In this document: piece after piece, positions 18,757 to 28,058 of the stretch | How the letters are laid out: the number at the start of each line of letters is the position of its first letter | How positions within the stretch are numbered: position 1 is the stretch's first letter | NCBI RefSeq assembly: GCF_007923445.1 | Contig: NZ_VOJI01000012.1 | Location: 62,001 to 126,000, forward strand | DNA: 64,000 nt | DNA from: Puniceibacterium confluentis | GTDB taxonomy: Bacteria; Pseudomonadota; Alphaproteobacteria; Rhodobacterales; Rhodobacteraceae | Reading direction: 5' to 3' | Translations under genes and position numbers: made by a program | The notes under the pieces: generated by a model | The model's input: the letters and a program-made list of their open reading frames with translations, nothing else | Told to the model about the DNA's origin: nothing | The model's database searches: none

Positions 18757-20541
18757 CTATTCGCCCAGGGCAATCCCCTCGCGGCGCGGGTCCGCCCCGC
18801 CGCGCAGACCGTCCGGACCGATCGAGATCGCATGCAGGCCCGAATTCAGTGCCTGCACGGAAACCTCGTAGCCCAGCATTTCCAAATCGGGGCCAAGCGT
18901 CTCCATCAGGGTGCCGACCTCAAGGTCGAATGTGCCGAACCGGTTCACCCCGTGTGGAGCGGCAACGGCCTGCTGCACATCCATACCCCAGTCGAGATAG
19001 GAGATGATCGCCTGGGTGACATAGCCGATGATCCGGCTGCCCCCGGGGCTTCCCACCACCAGCACCGGCTTGCCGTCCTTGCGCACGATTGTCGGCGCCA
19101 TGGACGAACGGGGCCGTTTGCCGGGCTCGACCCGGTTGGCGATCGGCACACCCTCGGCGTGCGAGCGGAAAGAGAAATCAGTCAGTTCATTGTTGAGCAG
19201 AAAGCCATGCACCATGAGGCGGGACCCAAAGCCGTTTTCGATGGTGGTCGTCATCGACAGGGCATTGCCGTACTGATCGACGATCGAGATATGCGAGGTC
19301 GAGGGGAATTCGGCACTTTCGTCTTCGGCCCAGAGCGCGGCATGCTCGAAATCGGGGTTTCCGGCGCTGACTTCGGGAAGCGCGTCGTCACCGCCAAGCA
19401 ACTGCGCCCGTTCGGCCAGATAGCCTGGTGCCACCAGCCCCATGGTCGGCATCGGCACAAAGTCACTGTCGGCCATAAAGCGGCCGCGATCCGCAAACGC
19501 CAGCCGCGACGCATCCCCGATCAGCCGCCAGGCTTCGGCATCCGCCGCGCCGGGAAGCTGGTAACTTTCCAGCATCCCCAGCACCTGCCCCACTGTCAGC
19601 GCGCCAGAGGACGGCGGCCCCATGCCACAGACCTCGTGCGCACGGTAGTCAACACAGATCGCCGGTCGCTCCTTGACCCTGTAGATCGCCAGATCCACCG
19701 GCTCCAGCACCCCGGGGTTGCCGTCTGCACCCTTGACGCGGTCGACGATATCCCGCGCGATCTCGGAGGTATAGAAGACGCCTGCCCCCTCGGCGGCGAT
19801 GCGTTTCAGCGTGTCGGCATAAGCCTGGTTGGTCAGGGTCGTTCCGGCCTGCAGCGGCGCGCCATCGGGTAGAAAATAGGCCGCGGTGTCGGGGAATTCG
19901 GCCAGTCTCTCGGTGTCGTCGGCGATCAGCGCCGCCAGCCGCGCCGACACCTGGAACCCCTGCTCGGCCAGAGAAATAGCCGGGTCGAACAACCCGCCCC
20001 AGGCAGCTTTGCCCCAGCGGTCATGCGCCGCCTGCATCAATGCGGGCGTGCCCGGCACCCCCACCGACCGGCCCCCGACAACCGCCTCGAAAAAGCTCAG
20101 CGGCTCGCCGGCCTCGTCCTGGAACAGCCGGGGTGTCGCGGCCAGAGGCGCCGCTTCGCGGCCGTCCAGCGTGGTGATCTCTCCGGTCGTGCCATCATGC
20201 CAGACCAGAAACGCGCCGCCGCCCAGTCCCGAGGATTGCGGCTCGACCAGCCCCAGCACCGCCTGCACCGCGATCATCGCATCCGCTGCGGTGCCGCCTT
20301 GCCGCAGGACCTCCGCTCCGGCGGACACAGCGTGCGGGTTGGCCGCCGAGACCATCCAGTTCTGCGCCACAACCGGGACACCCTGTTCCCTGGACTGGAT
20401 CGCAGCCGCCACCGCGCCTGACATCGCTTCGAAACCGGAAACGGCGGGCCCTTCGGGGGCCACCGCGTCCGAGGCCTGCTGGGCTGCGGCAGGCACGGCA
20501 AGTGCCGTCACCAGAATGCCCCCAAGTGTCAGATATCGCAT
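18757..20541 (-). CDS. ggt: Gamma-glutamyltransferase (periplasmic)
   Basis: Cleaves gamma-glutamyl bonds of glutathione and related peptides. A signal peptide (LTLGGILVTALAVPAAAQQ) precedes the N-terminal subunit (ANPHAVSAGAEVLRQGGTAADA, LGGGAFLVW). The autoprocessing nucleophile Thr is in PSTSHISIVDQYGNALSMTTTIE, and GSPGGSRI lies near the C-terminus. Length of 594 aa is standard. The start at 20541 has GGAAGG 9 nt before it. No partner gene is adjacent, although a GGCT-like gene occurs elsewhere in the window. Confidence 0.95.
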   Translation of the reverse strand: MRYLTLGGILVTALAVPAAAQQASDAVAPEGPAVSGFEAMSGAVAAAIQSREQGVPVVAQNWMVSAANPHAVSAGAEVLRQGGTAADAMIAVQAVLGLVEPQSSGLGGGAFLVWHDGTTGEITTLDGREAAPLAATPRLFQDEAGEPLSFFEAVVGGRSVGVPGTPALMQAAHDRWGKAAWGGLFDPAISLAEQGFQVSARLAALIADDTERLAEFPDTAAYFLPDGAPLQAGTTLTNQAYADTLKRIAAEGAGVFYTSEIARDIVDRVKGADGNPGVLEPVDLAIYRVKERPAICVDYRAHEVCGMGPPSSGALTVGQVLGMLESYQLPGAADAEAWRLIGDASRLAFADRGRFMADSDFVPMPTMGLVAPGYLAERAQLLGGDDALPEVSAGNPDFEHAALWAEDESAEFPSTSHISIVDQYGNALSMTTTIENGFGSRLMVHGFLLNNELTDFSFRSHAEGVPIANRVEPGKRPRSSMAPTIVRKDGKPVLVVGSPGGSRIIGYVTQAIISYLDWGMDVQQAVAAPHGVNRFGTFDLEVGTLMETLGPDLEMLGYEVSVQALNSGLHAISIGPDGLRGGADPRREGIALGE

Positions 20542-20740
20542 GGAAATCAACCTTCCGGAATCTGCTTTTGCCGATACATTAGCACGGCTTTTTCGCTAGT
20601 TCTGCCAAAAACGTTCAAGTCCTGCACCAACACGCAGCCCCGACATCCGCCAGGTTGAAGGGTGCCCCGTCTCGCCAGAGCGATGGGGCGTCGGGAAATC
20701 CGGGGGTCAAATGCGCCGTCCCGCGGCACCGCATCCCGTG

Positions 20741-20768
20741 CTCCGCGCGTCCGTGGGAACACGCGGAG
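20741..20768 (-). terminator. Hairpin downstream of 2-hydroxyacid dehydrogenase
   Basis: CTCCGCG (20741-20747) and CGCGGAG (20762-20768) form a 7-bp GC stem 7 bp beyond the stop of the dehydrogenase gene. No T-run follows on the minus strand, so it is only terminator-like. Confidence 0.35.
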
Positions 20769-20774
20769 ATTGCC

Positions 20775-21761
20775 TCAGAGCATCGAGGGCACGACCTGAT
20801 CCGGCGGGCGGTGCCCATCGGCAAAGGTCTTGATGTTGAGCAACACCTTTTCCCCCATTTCCAGACGCCCTTCCACGGTGGCCGACCCCATGTGCGGCAG
20901 CAGCACGACATTCGGCTGCGCCCGCAGGTCCGGGTTCACATCCACCCCGTTTTCATAGACATCCAGACCGGCGCCTGCCAGTTCATGCGCCTTCAGCATG
21001 CGCGCCAGCGCGTTTTCGTCGATCACCTCACCGCGCGAGGTATTGACCACCACGGCGGTGGATTTCATCAGCTTCAACCGCCGGGCGTTCAGCAGGTGGA
21101 AGGTCGATGGCGTATGCGGGCAATTGACCGAAATCACGTCCATCCGGGCCATCATCTGATCCAGACTTTCCCAGAACGTCGCTTCCAGCGGCTCCTCGAT
21201 CTCGGGGCGCAGTCGGCGGCGGTTGTGATAGTGGATCTGCATGCCAAAGGCCCGCGCGCGACGGGCCACCGCCAGACCGATCCGCCCCATCCCCAGAATG
21301 CCCAATCGCCGCCCGCCCAGACGCCCGCCGAGAAAGGCCGTCGGCGCCCAGCCCTGCCATTCACCGGCCTGCATCACGGCCAGCCCCTCGGGCATCCGCC
21401 GGGTCACGGCCAGCATCAGCGCCATGGCCATGTCGGCCGTGTCCTCGGTCACGACACCGGGCGTGTTGGACACCAGAATGCCGCGCTGGCGGGCGGTGGC
21501 GACGTCAATGTGATCGACCCCCGCGCCATAGTTCGCAATCAGCCGCAGCCGGTCGCCGGCCTGCCCGATCATGCCCGCATCCAGCACGTCCGTCACAGTC
21601 GGCACCAGCACATCGGCATCCTGCAGCGCCGCCGCCATCTCGCTGCGGCTCATCGGCGTGTCCACGGTCCGCAACCGCGTGTCGAACAATTCGCTCAGCC
21701 GCGTTTCTACGGCGTCGGGCAAGCGTCGCGTCACGACAACACTCAGACGTTTTGATGGCAT
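20775..21761 (-). CDS. D-2-hydroxyacid dehydrogenase (glyoxylate/hydroxypyruvate reductase-like)
   Basis: NAD(P)H-dependent 2-hydroxyacid dehydrogenase of 328 aa. It has the substrate-side start VVVTRRLPD, the Rossmann motif GILGMGRIGLAVARRA, the catalytic Arg region VVVNTSRGEVIDE, the Glu region LAGAGLDVYENG and the catalytic His in LLPHMGSAT. Glyoxylate or hydroxypyruvate reduction is the likeliest activity in this family. The ATG at 21761 has AGGAGG 6 nt upstream. It is divergent from the SH3 gene. Confidence 0.92.
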   Translation of the reverse strand: MPSKRLSVVVTRRLPDAVETRLSELFDTRLRTVDTPMSRSEMAAALQDADVLVPTVTDVLDAGMIGQAGDRLRLIANYGAGVDHIDVATARQRGILVSNTPGVVTEDTADMAMALMLAVTRRMPEGLAVMQAGEWQGWAPTAFLGGRLGGRRLGILGMGRIGLAVARRARAFGMQIHYHNRRRLRPEIEEPLEATFWESLDQMMARMDVISVNCPHTPSTFHLLNARRLKLMKSTAVVVNTSRGEVIDENALARMLKAHELAGAGLDVYENGVDVNPDLRAQPNVVLLPHMGSATVEGRLEMGEKVLLNIKTFADGHRPPDQVVPSML

Positions 21762-21867
21762 ATCACGCCTCCTCGTACTTTCCCTGCCTTCGGTTTGGCG
21801 GCACAGTGCGTCATATCAGGACGGGTCACAAGAACCCCGCCGGAAAAACTCTGAGCAGGACAACAGA

Positions 21868-22383
21868 ATGATCGCGACGATTAGGGGATGGGTCGCAGCA
21901 GCGACCCTGGGGCTTTCGGTTCTGGCAGGACCAACCCCGCTGGCGGCCACCGAGGAACGCGGCGCGGTGACCAACCTGCCGATCCCGCGTTTCGTGTCGA
22001 TGAAGGCCACCGAAGGCAACGTCCGGCGCGGGCCGTCCCTGACCCACCGCATCGACTGGGTCTACACGCGCCGTGACATGCCGCTCGAGGTCACCGCCGA
22101 ATACGGCCACTGGCGCCGGGTGCGGGACCGCGACGGCGCCGGCGGCTGGGTGCATTATTCACTGCTGTCCGGGGTGCGCACGGTTCTGGTCGAAGAGGAC
22201 ATGGTGGAACTGCATTCCCGCCCCAAGATCTCGGCCCCCGTCACCGCCCGGCTGGCCCTGGGTGTCATTGCCAAACTGGGCGATTGCGAAACCGACTGGT
22301 GCGAGTTGAGCGCCGGCGGCTATTCCGGCTGGGCGGTCAAACGCGCGGTCTGGGGCGTTGATCCGGAAGAACTGCGCGAATAG
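21868..22383 (+). CDS. Periplasmic SH3-domain protein
   Basis: Secreted 171-aa protein with a signal peptide (TLGLSVLAGPTPLAA) and two bacterial SH3-like modules. The first contains ATEGNVRRGPSLTHRIDWVY and the second VELHSRPKISAPVTARLALG. This is the SH3_3/SH3_4 pattern of Rhodobacteraceae exported proteins, presumably binding cell wall. The start is the ATG at 21868 after GCAGGA. The function is unknown beyond that. Confidence 0.85.
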   Translation: MIATIRGWVAAATLGLSVLAGPTPLAATEERGAVTNLPIPRFVSMKATEGNVRRGPSLTHRIDWVYTRRDMPLEVTAEYGHWRRVRDRDGAGGWVHYSLLSGVRTVLVEEDMVELHSRPKISAPVTARLALGVIAKLGDCETDWCELSAGGYSGWAVKRAVWGVDPEELRE

Positions 22384-22439
22384 CAGGACACTGCTACCGG
22401 AACCGGGACCCGGCCGGCCGCGCGCCAGATCACGCCCCG

Positions 22440-23510
22440 TCAGGCAGCTTCGTGCAACAGGATCGCCGCTTCCGAGGAGGACAGGTTGCGGCGCACAGGG
22501 TCGCCATAGCTGTGAGGATTTCCCGACACTCCGGGTATCAGCCCCAACAGCCGCGTCCGGTCCGTGTCACTCAGAGTGCTCAGGGCAGCATGAGCCGGGT
22601 GGAAACTCTCGGTTTCGACGCCATTGGCAAACAGCACCTCGTGACGCGGCAGCAGCAGATGCACATAGGTCACTTCCCGTACCATCCTGTCCACGATCAC
22701 GTCGCGGCCGTTGACCAGGTCCTTGGCCGCCACCAGCACTTCGGGGGTGTTGAACAGGGCCCGCGCCACCGGTCCACGCACCAGCATCCGGTGTTCCGGC
22801 GACACCAGAACCGCATCGTCCGGCCGTTCGATCCCCAGCGCTCCGGCGAGGATGCGGATGGGGCGCAGGGCCGGAACCGCGAACAACCGCGCGCCGGACA
22901 TGCGGCGGCTGCCGATCCAGCGGATTTCCTGGGCGCCGCTGTCCTTGGTCTGCACGCTGTCGCCTTCGCGCAGGTCCTCGACGCGCACCTGGCCGGCGGG
23001 AGTGGCGATACGGGTGCCCGGGGTAAAGCAAATCACGCCGCCCGCCTCGAGCCCAGGTGACACATCGTCGGGCTTCGGTTCAAGGGTGTGATGCACGATC
23101 CAGAGATCGGTGCCGCGCGGCGGAATGTCATCGACAAACATCAGCAACGGTGCGGCGCCATTGCCGACCTCGATCAGCGTGACGGTAAAGCTTTGCAGGC
23201 CATTGGTCACGACAAAGGACGAGTCCACCATCGGTTGTGAAACGTCGTCAGAAATCGTGTGCAATGGCGCCTGCGAAACTGCCGCACCGATGAGACGGCG
23301 CACCATGCGTGCCGCGCGTTTGCGTGTGTTCGTCTCTCCCTCGGCACGATCAAGCCGCAGCAAGGTGCTGGGGCCATCCACCCGCACAGGCTCACCTTGC
23401 CAGGACCATGCCGCGCCCACTGTCAGGGACGACACCGGTGCGGCCTCAAACCCGTCCACTTCCGTCTGTGACCAAGAGATGACGAACGTGCCTGTAAAGC
23501 CCGTTGCCAT
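22440..23510 (-). CDS. Hint (Hedgehog/intein)-domain protein
   Basis: Protein of 356 aa. The first 155 residues are unannotated and beta-rich. They are followed by a Hint domain beginning CFTPGTRIATPAGQVRVEDLREGD, with the later block VLVSPEHRMLV and the HEVLFANGVETESFHP segment. This Hint_2-type arrangement is common as stand-alone or RTX-linked genes in Rhodobacteraceae. The nucleophilic Cys is present. There is no C-terminal extein, so protein splicing in the classic sense is unlikely; self-cleavage is conceivable. The role is unknown. Confidence 0.85.
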   Translation of the reverse strand: MATGFTGTFVISWSQTEVDGFEAAPVSSLTVGAAWSWQGEPVRVDGPSTLLRLDRAEGETNTRKRAARMVRRLIGAAVSQAPLHTISDDVSQPMVDSSFVVTNGLQSFTVTLIEVGNGAAPLLMFVDDIPPRGTDLWIVHHTLEPKPDDVSPGLEAGGVICFTPGTRIATPAGQVRVEDLREGDSVQTKDSGAQEIRWIGSRRMSGARLFAVPALRPIRILAGALGIERPDDAVLVSPEHRMLVRGPVARALFNTPEVLVAAKDLVNGRDVIVDRMVREVTYVHLLLPRHEVLFANGVETESFHPAHAALSTLSDTDRTRLLGLIPGVSGNPHSYGDPVRRNLSSSEAAILLHEAA

Positions 23511-23687
23511 TATACTTGTTACCTGCTCGCTTTTTTTTACTTATTGCCGTTTTTGTATCAGATTCATACGGTTCGGCAAAGTCCCCTGCGTTCGGCCGCC
23601 ACGGGACCCCCGAGGTCCGCGGGGCACGGTGGCAATTCGGCAACGTCACCGCACCTTATGGCGCAAACGAGGTTGAACTATTCCCCC

Positions 23688-24833
23688 TCAGGTTGCAGCT
23701 CGCAGGTTTTCAGCGGCACAGTCCCGCAACCGCAGCAGGGCATCCAGAACCAGCGCGGCCGGGTCGATGTTCACCGCCCGTCCATGCCGCGCCCGGTCGC
23801 CCGAGGTCTGTGCCAGTGCCGCCCAGACGCGGCCTGATTGCGGGGTCGGTGCGAGCCGCGCCATCACCTGCGCTTCGCCCCGGGCGGCCTCGGGGGACGG
23901 CGGCACGCCGGTCACGCCACTGCGCGCCAAACGGGACACGGCCAGGTCCAGCAGCGTGAACAGCAGATCCAGTCGCTCTTCGCGGCCGCGTGCCGCCACA
24001 CTTTCGGCCAGCGCAATCGCGCGCGGGCGGTCCAGATCCGGCAGGCTGGCAAACAGCGCGATGAGATCGGCATAAAGTTTCAGCCCGTCGAGATTCAGCA
24101 GACGCAGCGCCGCGCCGACAGACCCGGCGGACAGGGCGGCCAGGGCTTCGGCCTCCTGCGCGCCGACATCGGCGCCGGCCTGCGCCAGGGCCGCGGACAT
24201 GTCCGCCGCGCCGAGCGGCGACAGGCGCAATTCGCGGCACCGCGAGCGGATCGTCGGCAACAGGCCCGAAGGCTGATGGCTGATCAGCAGCAGCACGGTA
24301 CGTGCCGGCGGCTCTTCCAGCAGCTTGAGGATCGCATTGGCCGCGCTGGGGTTCATTTCGTCAACGCTGTCGACAATCACCACGCGGCGGCCGCCATCGG
24401 TCGCGGACAGCGCGAAAAAGCCTTTGAGTTCGCGCACTTCCTCGACCGTCAACTGGGTCTTGAGCCGCTTGGCCTTGTCATCCCAGGCGCGACGCACCAG
24501 CTTCAGCCCCGGTTCGGACAGCGCGCGCGTGCGGTGCATGACCGGGTGGTCCGGCGCGATGGACAGGCTGCGCGGCGGCGGCGGCGCGCCGAACATGCCG
24601 CCATCGTCCACAGGGTCGGGTGTGACCAGAAGAAAGCGCGCAATGCGCCAGGCCAGTGTCGCCTTGCCCAGCCCCTGCGGTCCGGTGATGAGCCAGCCAT
24701 GATGCAGCCGGTCGGCCGCGAAAGCCGACAGGAACGCCTGTTCGGCCGCCCCCTGCCCGATCAGATCGGTCGTTTCGCGCGGATGGGGTGCACCTTCGAC
24801 GCGGTCGGCTTCTGGCAGCGTTTCGTCCTTCAT
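23688..24833 (-). CDS. holB: DNA polymerase III, delta' subunit
   Basis: Clamp-loader subunit of 381 aa with an AAA+ core. The Walker A variant ITGPQGLGKATLAW lies near residue 50, and the Walker B/sensor region VVIVDSVDEMNPSAANAILKLLEEPP follows around 150. The stretch after it, ISHQPSGLLPTIRSRCRELRL, includes the SRC motif of clamp loaders. The start overlaps the tmk stop by 4 bp (ATGA). It is the last gene of the SPOR-dac-tmk-holB unit. Confidence 0.95.
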   Translation of the reverse strand: MKDETLPEADRVEGAPHPRETTDLIGQGAAEQAFLSAFAADRLHHGWLITGPQGLGKATLAWRIARFLLVTPDPVDDGGMFGAPPPPRSLSIAPDHPVMHRTRALSEPGLKLVRRAWDDKAKRLKTQLTVEEVRELKGFFALSATDGGRRVVIVDSVDEMNPSAANAILKLLEEPPARTVLLLISHQPSGLLPTIRSRCRELRLSPLGAADMSAALAQAGADVGAQEAEALAALSAGSVGAALRLLNLDGLKLYADLIALFASLPDLDRPRAIALAESVAARGREERLDLLFTLLDLAVSRLARSGVTGVPPSPEAARGEAQVMARLAPTPQSGRVWAALAQTSGDRARHGRAVNIDPAALVLDALLRLRDCAAENLRAAT

Positions 24834-25477
24834 GTCCCGGCACCCGCACGGGCCGCCAGAACCGGATCGACGGCGGCCAGCACGGCGGCGGCCACCGTGT
24901 CCTCGTCGCGGGTGCCGTCGATCACCCGGAACCTGTGTGCAAACTCGTCGGCCAGAGCCAGGAAACCGGCGCGCATCCGGTCCTGCAACGCCTGGCCAAA
25001 ATCCTCGAACCGCTCTTCGGCGGTGGCGCGCGCCTTGGCCCGCCTCAGTGCCGCGATGGGATCCATGTCAACCAGCAGGGTCAGGTCCGGCTCCTGCCCG
25101 ATCATCAGGTCATGCAGGATGTCGACCGCAGCGCGCAGATCCCCGCGCGAGAGCCCCTGGTACATCCGCGTGCTGTCGGCAAATCGGTCGCAGATCACGA
25201 TTTTGCCCGCCGCCAGCGCCGGACGTATCGTGCGTTCGAGGTGGTCGCGGCGCGCCGCGGTGAACAGCAGCAGTTCGGTTTCCGCCGACCAGCGGTCGGG
25301 GTCGCCCTGCAACACCAGCGCCCGTATCTCTTCGGCCCCCGGCGATCCCCCCGGCTCGCGGGTCAGAACCACGTCCCGCCCCCTGGCGCGCAGGGCATCG
25401 GCCAGACGCCGCGCCTGGGTGGATTTGCCGGAACCGTCGATGCCTTCGAAACTGACGAATAGGCCCTCTGCCGTCAC
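24830..25477 (-). CDS. tmk: Thymidylate kinase
   Basis: Phosphorylates dTMP to dTDP. It has 215 aa with the P-loop FEGIDGSGKST at residues 9-19, the DRx motif CDRFADSTRMYQG and the LID-like region. The start is a GTG at 25477 overlapping the upstream stop (GTGA), since no ATG fits the reading frame before the P-loop. The downstream neighbour is holB, a common pairing in alphaproteobacteria. Confidence 0.96.
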   Translation of the reverse strand: MTAEGLFVSFEGIDGSGKSTQARRLADALRARGRDVVLTREPGGSPGAEEIRALVLQGDPDRWSAETELLLFTAARRDHLERTIRPALAAGKIVICDRFADSTRMYQGLSRGDLRAAVDILHDLMIGQEPDLTLLVDMDPIAALRRAKARATAEERFEDFGQALQDRMRAGFLALADEFAHRFRVIDGTRDEDTVAAAVLAAVDPVLAARAGAGT

Positions 25478-26664
25478 ATCGTCTCCTCGGTCGTCGGCGC
25501 CGGAGCTTCGGACGAGGCATTGACGCGGGCAATCAGCGCTTTGGAAACGGTGAGCATCCGGTTCACGAACCCGCCACGCGCCACGGCATGTTCCGCAACC
25601 AGCTGCACGCGGTGTTCCGGCAGCCCTTCGGGACGGATGATCAATTCGGCCAGTTGCGCGCCCTTGGCGATCGGCGCCTGCAGCGGTCCGGTATAGACCA
25701 CCTCGGCGTCCAGCGGCGCGCCGGTGAGCGTCGGCAACAGCAGCCTGACATCCTCGGTCGTGACAAGCCCGACACTGTCCGCCGCGCCGTTCCAGACCTG
25801 CGCCGTGGCAATCGGCTTGCCGGCCGTGGTGATCTGCTTTTCGGCGAACTGGCGAAAGGCCCAGTTCACCACGGATTCGGATTCCTCGGCCCGGGCCCGG
25901 GTCGAATCCAGCCCGGTCATCGAAAAGATTATCCGGCGGCCGTTCTGCTGGGCGGACCCGACCAGCCCGTAGCCCGCTTCGGATGTGTGCCCGGTCTTGA
26001 GCCCGTCCGCCCCGATGCCCAGCCCCAGCAAGGGGTTGCGGTTGGACGAATTCTGTGGCGCGCGGCCGTCAAACTCGAATTTCTGCTCGGCAAAGATGGG
26101 ATAGAATTCGGGAAAGTCGCGGATCAGGTGGCTGGCCAGCAGCGTCAGGTCCCGCATCGACATCAGGTGCCCGTCTGCGGGCCAGCCGTTGGAATTCTTG
26201 AAGGTAGAACTGGTCATCCCCATCTGCTGCGCCCGTCGGGTCATCAGGTCGGCAAAGCCGCGTTCGGTGCCGTCCGGGCTCAGCGCCTCGGCAATCACCG
26301 CACAGGCATCGTTGCCCGACAACACGATGATCCCGCGCAAGAGGTCATCGACCCGGACTCGGTCGGTGGTGTCAAGGAACATGGTGGATCCGCCATAGGA
26401 CATGGCGTGCTGCGACACCGGCAGGCGCTCGTCCAGGCTCAGACGATTTTCCTTGATCGCCTCGAAGGCCATGTAAAGGGTCATCAGCTTGGACATGGAA
26501 GCCGGCGGCAGCGCCTCATCGGCATTTTTGGCCAGCAGCACCGTGCCCGTCGACTGGTCAAGCACAAATGCCGCCCGCGCGCGGGTTTCAAAGGCGGCAG
26601 CGGAACCGGCCAGCAGCGCCGCGACCGATATCCCGGCCATGAACGTGCGAAGGGTCGGAATCAT
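25474..26664 (-). CDS. D-alanyl-D-alanine carboxypeptidase (PBP5/6-like)
   Basis: Periplasmic penicillin-binding protein that trims the terminal D-Ala of peptidoglycan pentapeptides. It has a signal peptide (FMAGISVAALLAGSAAAFE), then the three active-site motifs: SMSK in PPASMSKLMTLYM, SGN in IVLSGNDACAVI and KTG in DGLKTGHTSEAG. A C-terminal PBP5-type domain with an amphipathic anchor follows. It has 396 aa; AGGAG lies 8 nt before the ATG at 26664. The SPOR lipoprotein is 141 bp upstream and tmk overlaps downstream. Confidence 0.94.
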   Translation of the reverse strand: MIPTLRTFMAGISVAALLAGSAAAFETRARAAFVLDQSTGTVLLAKNADEALPPASMSKLMTLYMAFEAIKENRLSLDERLPVSQHAMSYGGSTMFLDTTDRVRVDDLLRGIIVLSGNDACAVIAEALSPDGTERGFADLMTRRAQQMGMTSSTFKNSNGWPADGHLMSMRDLTLLASHLIRDFPEFYPIFAEQKFEFDGRAPQNSSNRNPLLGLGIGADGLKTGHTSEAGYGLVGSAQQNGRRIIFSMTGLDSTRARAEESESVVNWAFRQFAEKQITTAGKPIATAQVWNGAADSVGLVTTEDVRLLLPTLTGAPLDAEVVYTGPLQAPIAKGAQLAELIIRPEGLPEHRVQLVAEHAVARGGFVNRMLTVSKALIARVNASSEAPAPTTEETM

Positions 26665-26805
26665 TACGGCATCTCCTTCTGCCTGATCTGTTGTGCAGGT
26701 TCATTTCTACAGGGACTTGCCGCTGAATTGAACCACTCCGCGTTCACCTTTCGGCGCACGTACCTCTCGCGCCGCCTCCCGGCCCGCCGAATGGTGACCG
26801 CGCCG

Positions 26806-27750
26806 TCAATTGGAGACGGCATAGGCGTCGTTGAACCCCTTGGCCTTGATCTTGCCCAGCAGCGCGTCAAGTTCGCCTGCGTTCTGCACCGGACCGACCA
26901 GCACGCGCCAGAAGGCCTTGCCGCTCGAGGACTGTTTCTTGACCGTCGGCACCATGCCGGCCTGCCGCATCGCGGTTGCGGTGTTGTTGGCGTTCTCCTC
27001 GACGCTGAAGATGCCAAGCTGGATGAACGGCTTGGCCATCGCCGCCGCCTTGGCTGGCGCCGTCGCCGGTTTCGGCGCAGCGGCCGACGGTTCCGACACC
27101 GCAGCCGCAGCCGCAGCCGCAACCGCAGCCGGCGGCGCCGCGGGAGCGAGCGGCGCGGCCGCAATCGCAGCGGATGCGTCGGCAACAACGGGATCAAGCG
27201 CGCCTTCGGTGATTTCTGACGGCGCATCCAACTGCGCCGCGCCCACAGCGGGTGGTGACACCGGCGCCTCAGGCTCTGCCGCTACTTCCTCGCGCCGCAG
27301 GGCCACGACGTTCAGGTTAGCGGGCTGCCCGGCCAGCATCCCCAGCGCGGCGGCGGCATCCGACGAGATCTGCAGCCGCGGACCCGGCGTTTCGCGCTCG
27401 CGCCGGAAAAGGGCCCCGATCACGAACTGACCATTCTTTTCGTTGCGCACGATCACCCGCTCGGGATCCTTGACATCCGGATGGGCCACCCAGACCCCGC
27501 CCAGGGACGGACGCCCGTCCCACAGACCTGCCTCTGTGGCCTGGAACACTTCCGGCGTCTCGATATCCCGTTCGACCAGTTGCGTCTTGCGCGGCCCGTC
27601 TGCCGCAGCGCTGTCGGCCTTGGCCTTGGGCTGAAGAAACCCCGGCATCCGAGCATTGTCGCAGGCGCCGAGTGTCAGGATGATCAGACCCGTCGCGACG
27701 CTGCGCAGGGTCTTACCGCGAAACTCTGGTGACATTATTCCACCGCTCAT
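26806..27750 (-). CDS. SPOR-domain lipoprotein
   Basis: Envelope protein of 314 aa. The signal peptide ends in the lipobox LTLGAC, so it is likely anchored to a membrane. The middle has an Ala/Pro-rich linker (about residues 160-235), and the C-terminal SPOR domain (about 236-314) starts FIQLGIFSVEENANNTATAM. SPOR domains bind denuded glycan strands at the division site, which fits the next gene, a peptidoglycan carboxypeptidase. The ATG at 27750 has GAGGGG 6 nt upstream; 27735 is an alternative. Confidence 0.88.
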   Translation of the reverse strand: MSGGIMSPEFRGKTLRSVATGLIILTLGACDNARMPGFLQPKAKADSAAADGPRKTQLVERDIETPEVFQATEAGLWDGRPSLGGVWVAHPDVKDPERVIVRNEKNGQFVIGALFRRERETPGPRLQISSDAAAALGMLAGQPANLNVVALRREEVAAEPEAPVSPPAVGAAQLDAPSEITEGALDPVVADASAAIAAAPLAPAAPPAAVAAAAAAAVSEPSAAAPKPATAPAKAAAMAKPFIQLGIFSVEENANNTATAMRQAGMVPTVKKQSSSGKAFWRVLVGPVQNAGELDALLGKIKAKGFNDAYAVSN

Positions 27751-27968
27751 GTTGTGCCCCTCAGCCTGTCACGCGCCACGCTCGCCGCGCCATGTCGCCG
27801 GATTTACCGGTCTTTGATGCATCAAGGCCACGCGCAGTGCAGCGCGGGCCCGTCCTGGCAGAGCTTAGCCCCTTGCCGCGAACAAGAAAAGGCCACAGCG
27901 CAACCCTGGCAGAATTTCCGCACATCCGCTTTCAGAATCGCCAGAAGCGGTCTAAAGGCAGCCGCACC

Positions 27969-28058
27969 GGAGGTTTGGCAGAGTGGTCGAATGCGGCGGT
28001 CTTGAAAACCGTTGGGCGTGAGAGCGTCCCGTGGGTTCGAATCCCACAGCCTCCGCCA
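27969..28058 (+). tRNA. tRNA-Ser (anticodon UGA)
   Basis: A 90-nt cloverleaf with a long variable arm. The acceptor stem GGAGGTT pairs with AGCCTCC (one G-U), the anticodon loop is CTTGAAA with TGA, the T arm contains GGTTCGAATCC, and the CCA end is encoded. The 3' end (28045-28058) is duplicated at 38415, marking it as the integration site of the island that follows. Confidence 0.96.
28045..28058 (+). repeat. attL: tRNA 3'-end direct repeat
   Basis: CACAGCCTCCGCCA inside the tRNA-Ser 3' end recurs exactly at 38415-38428, 10,370 bp downstream and next to a tyrosine integrase gene. This is the classical attachment-site duplication. Confidence 0.85.
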
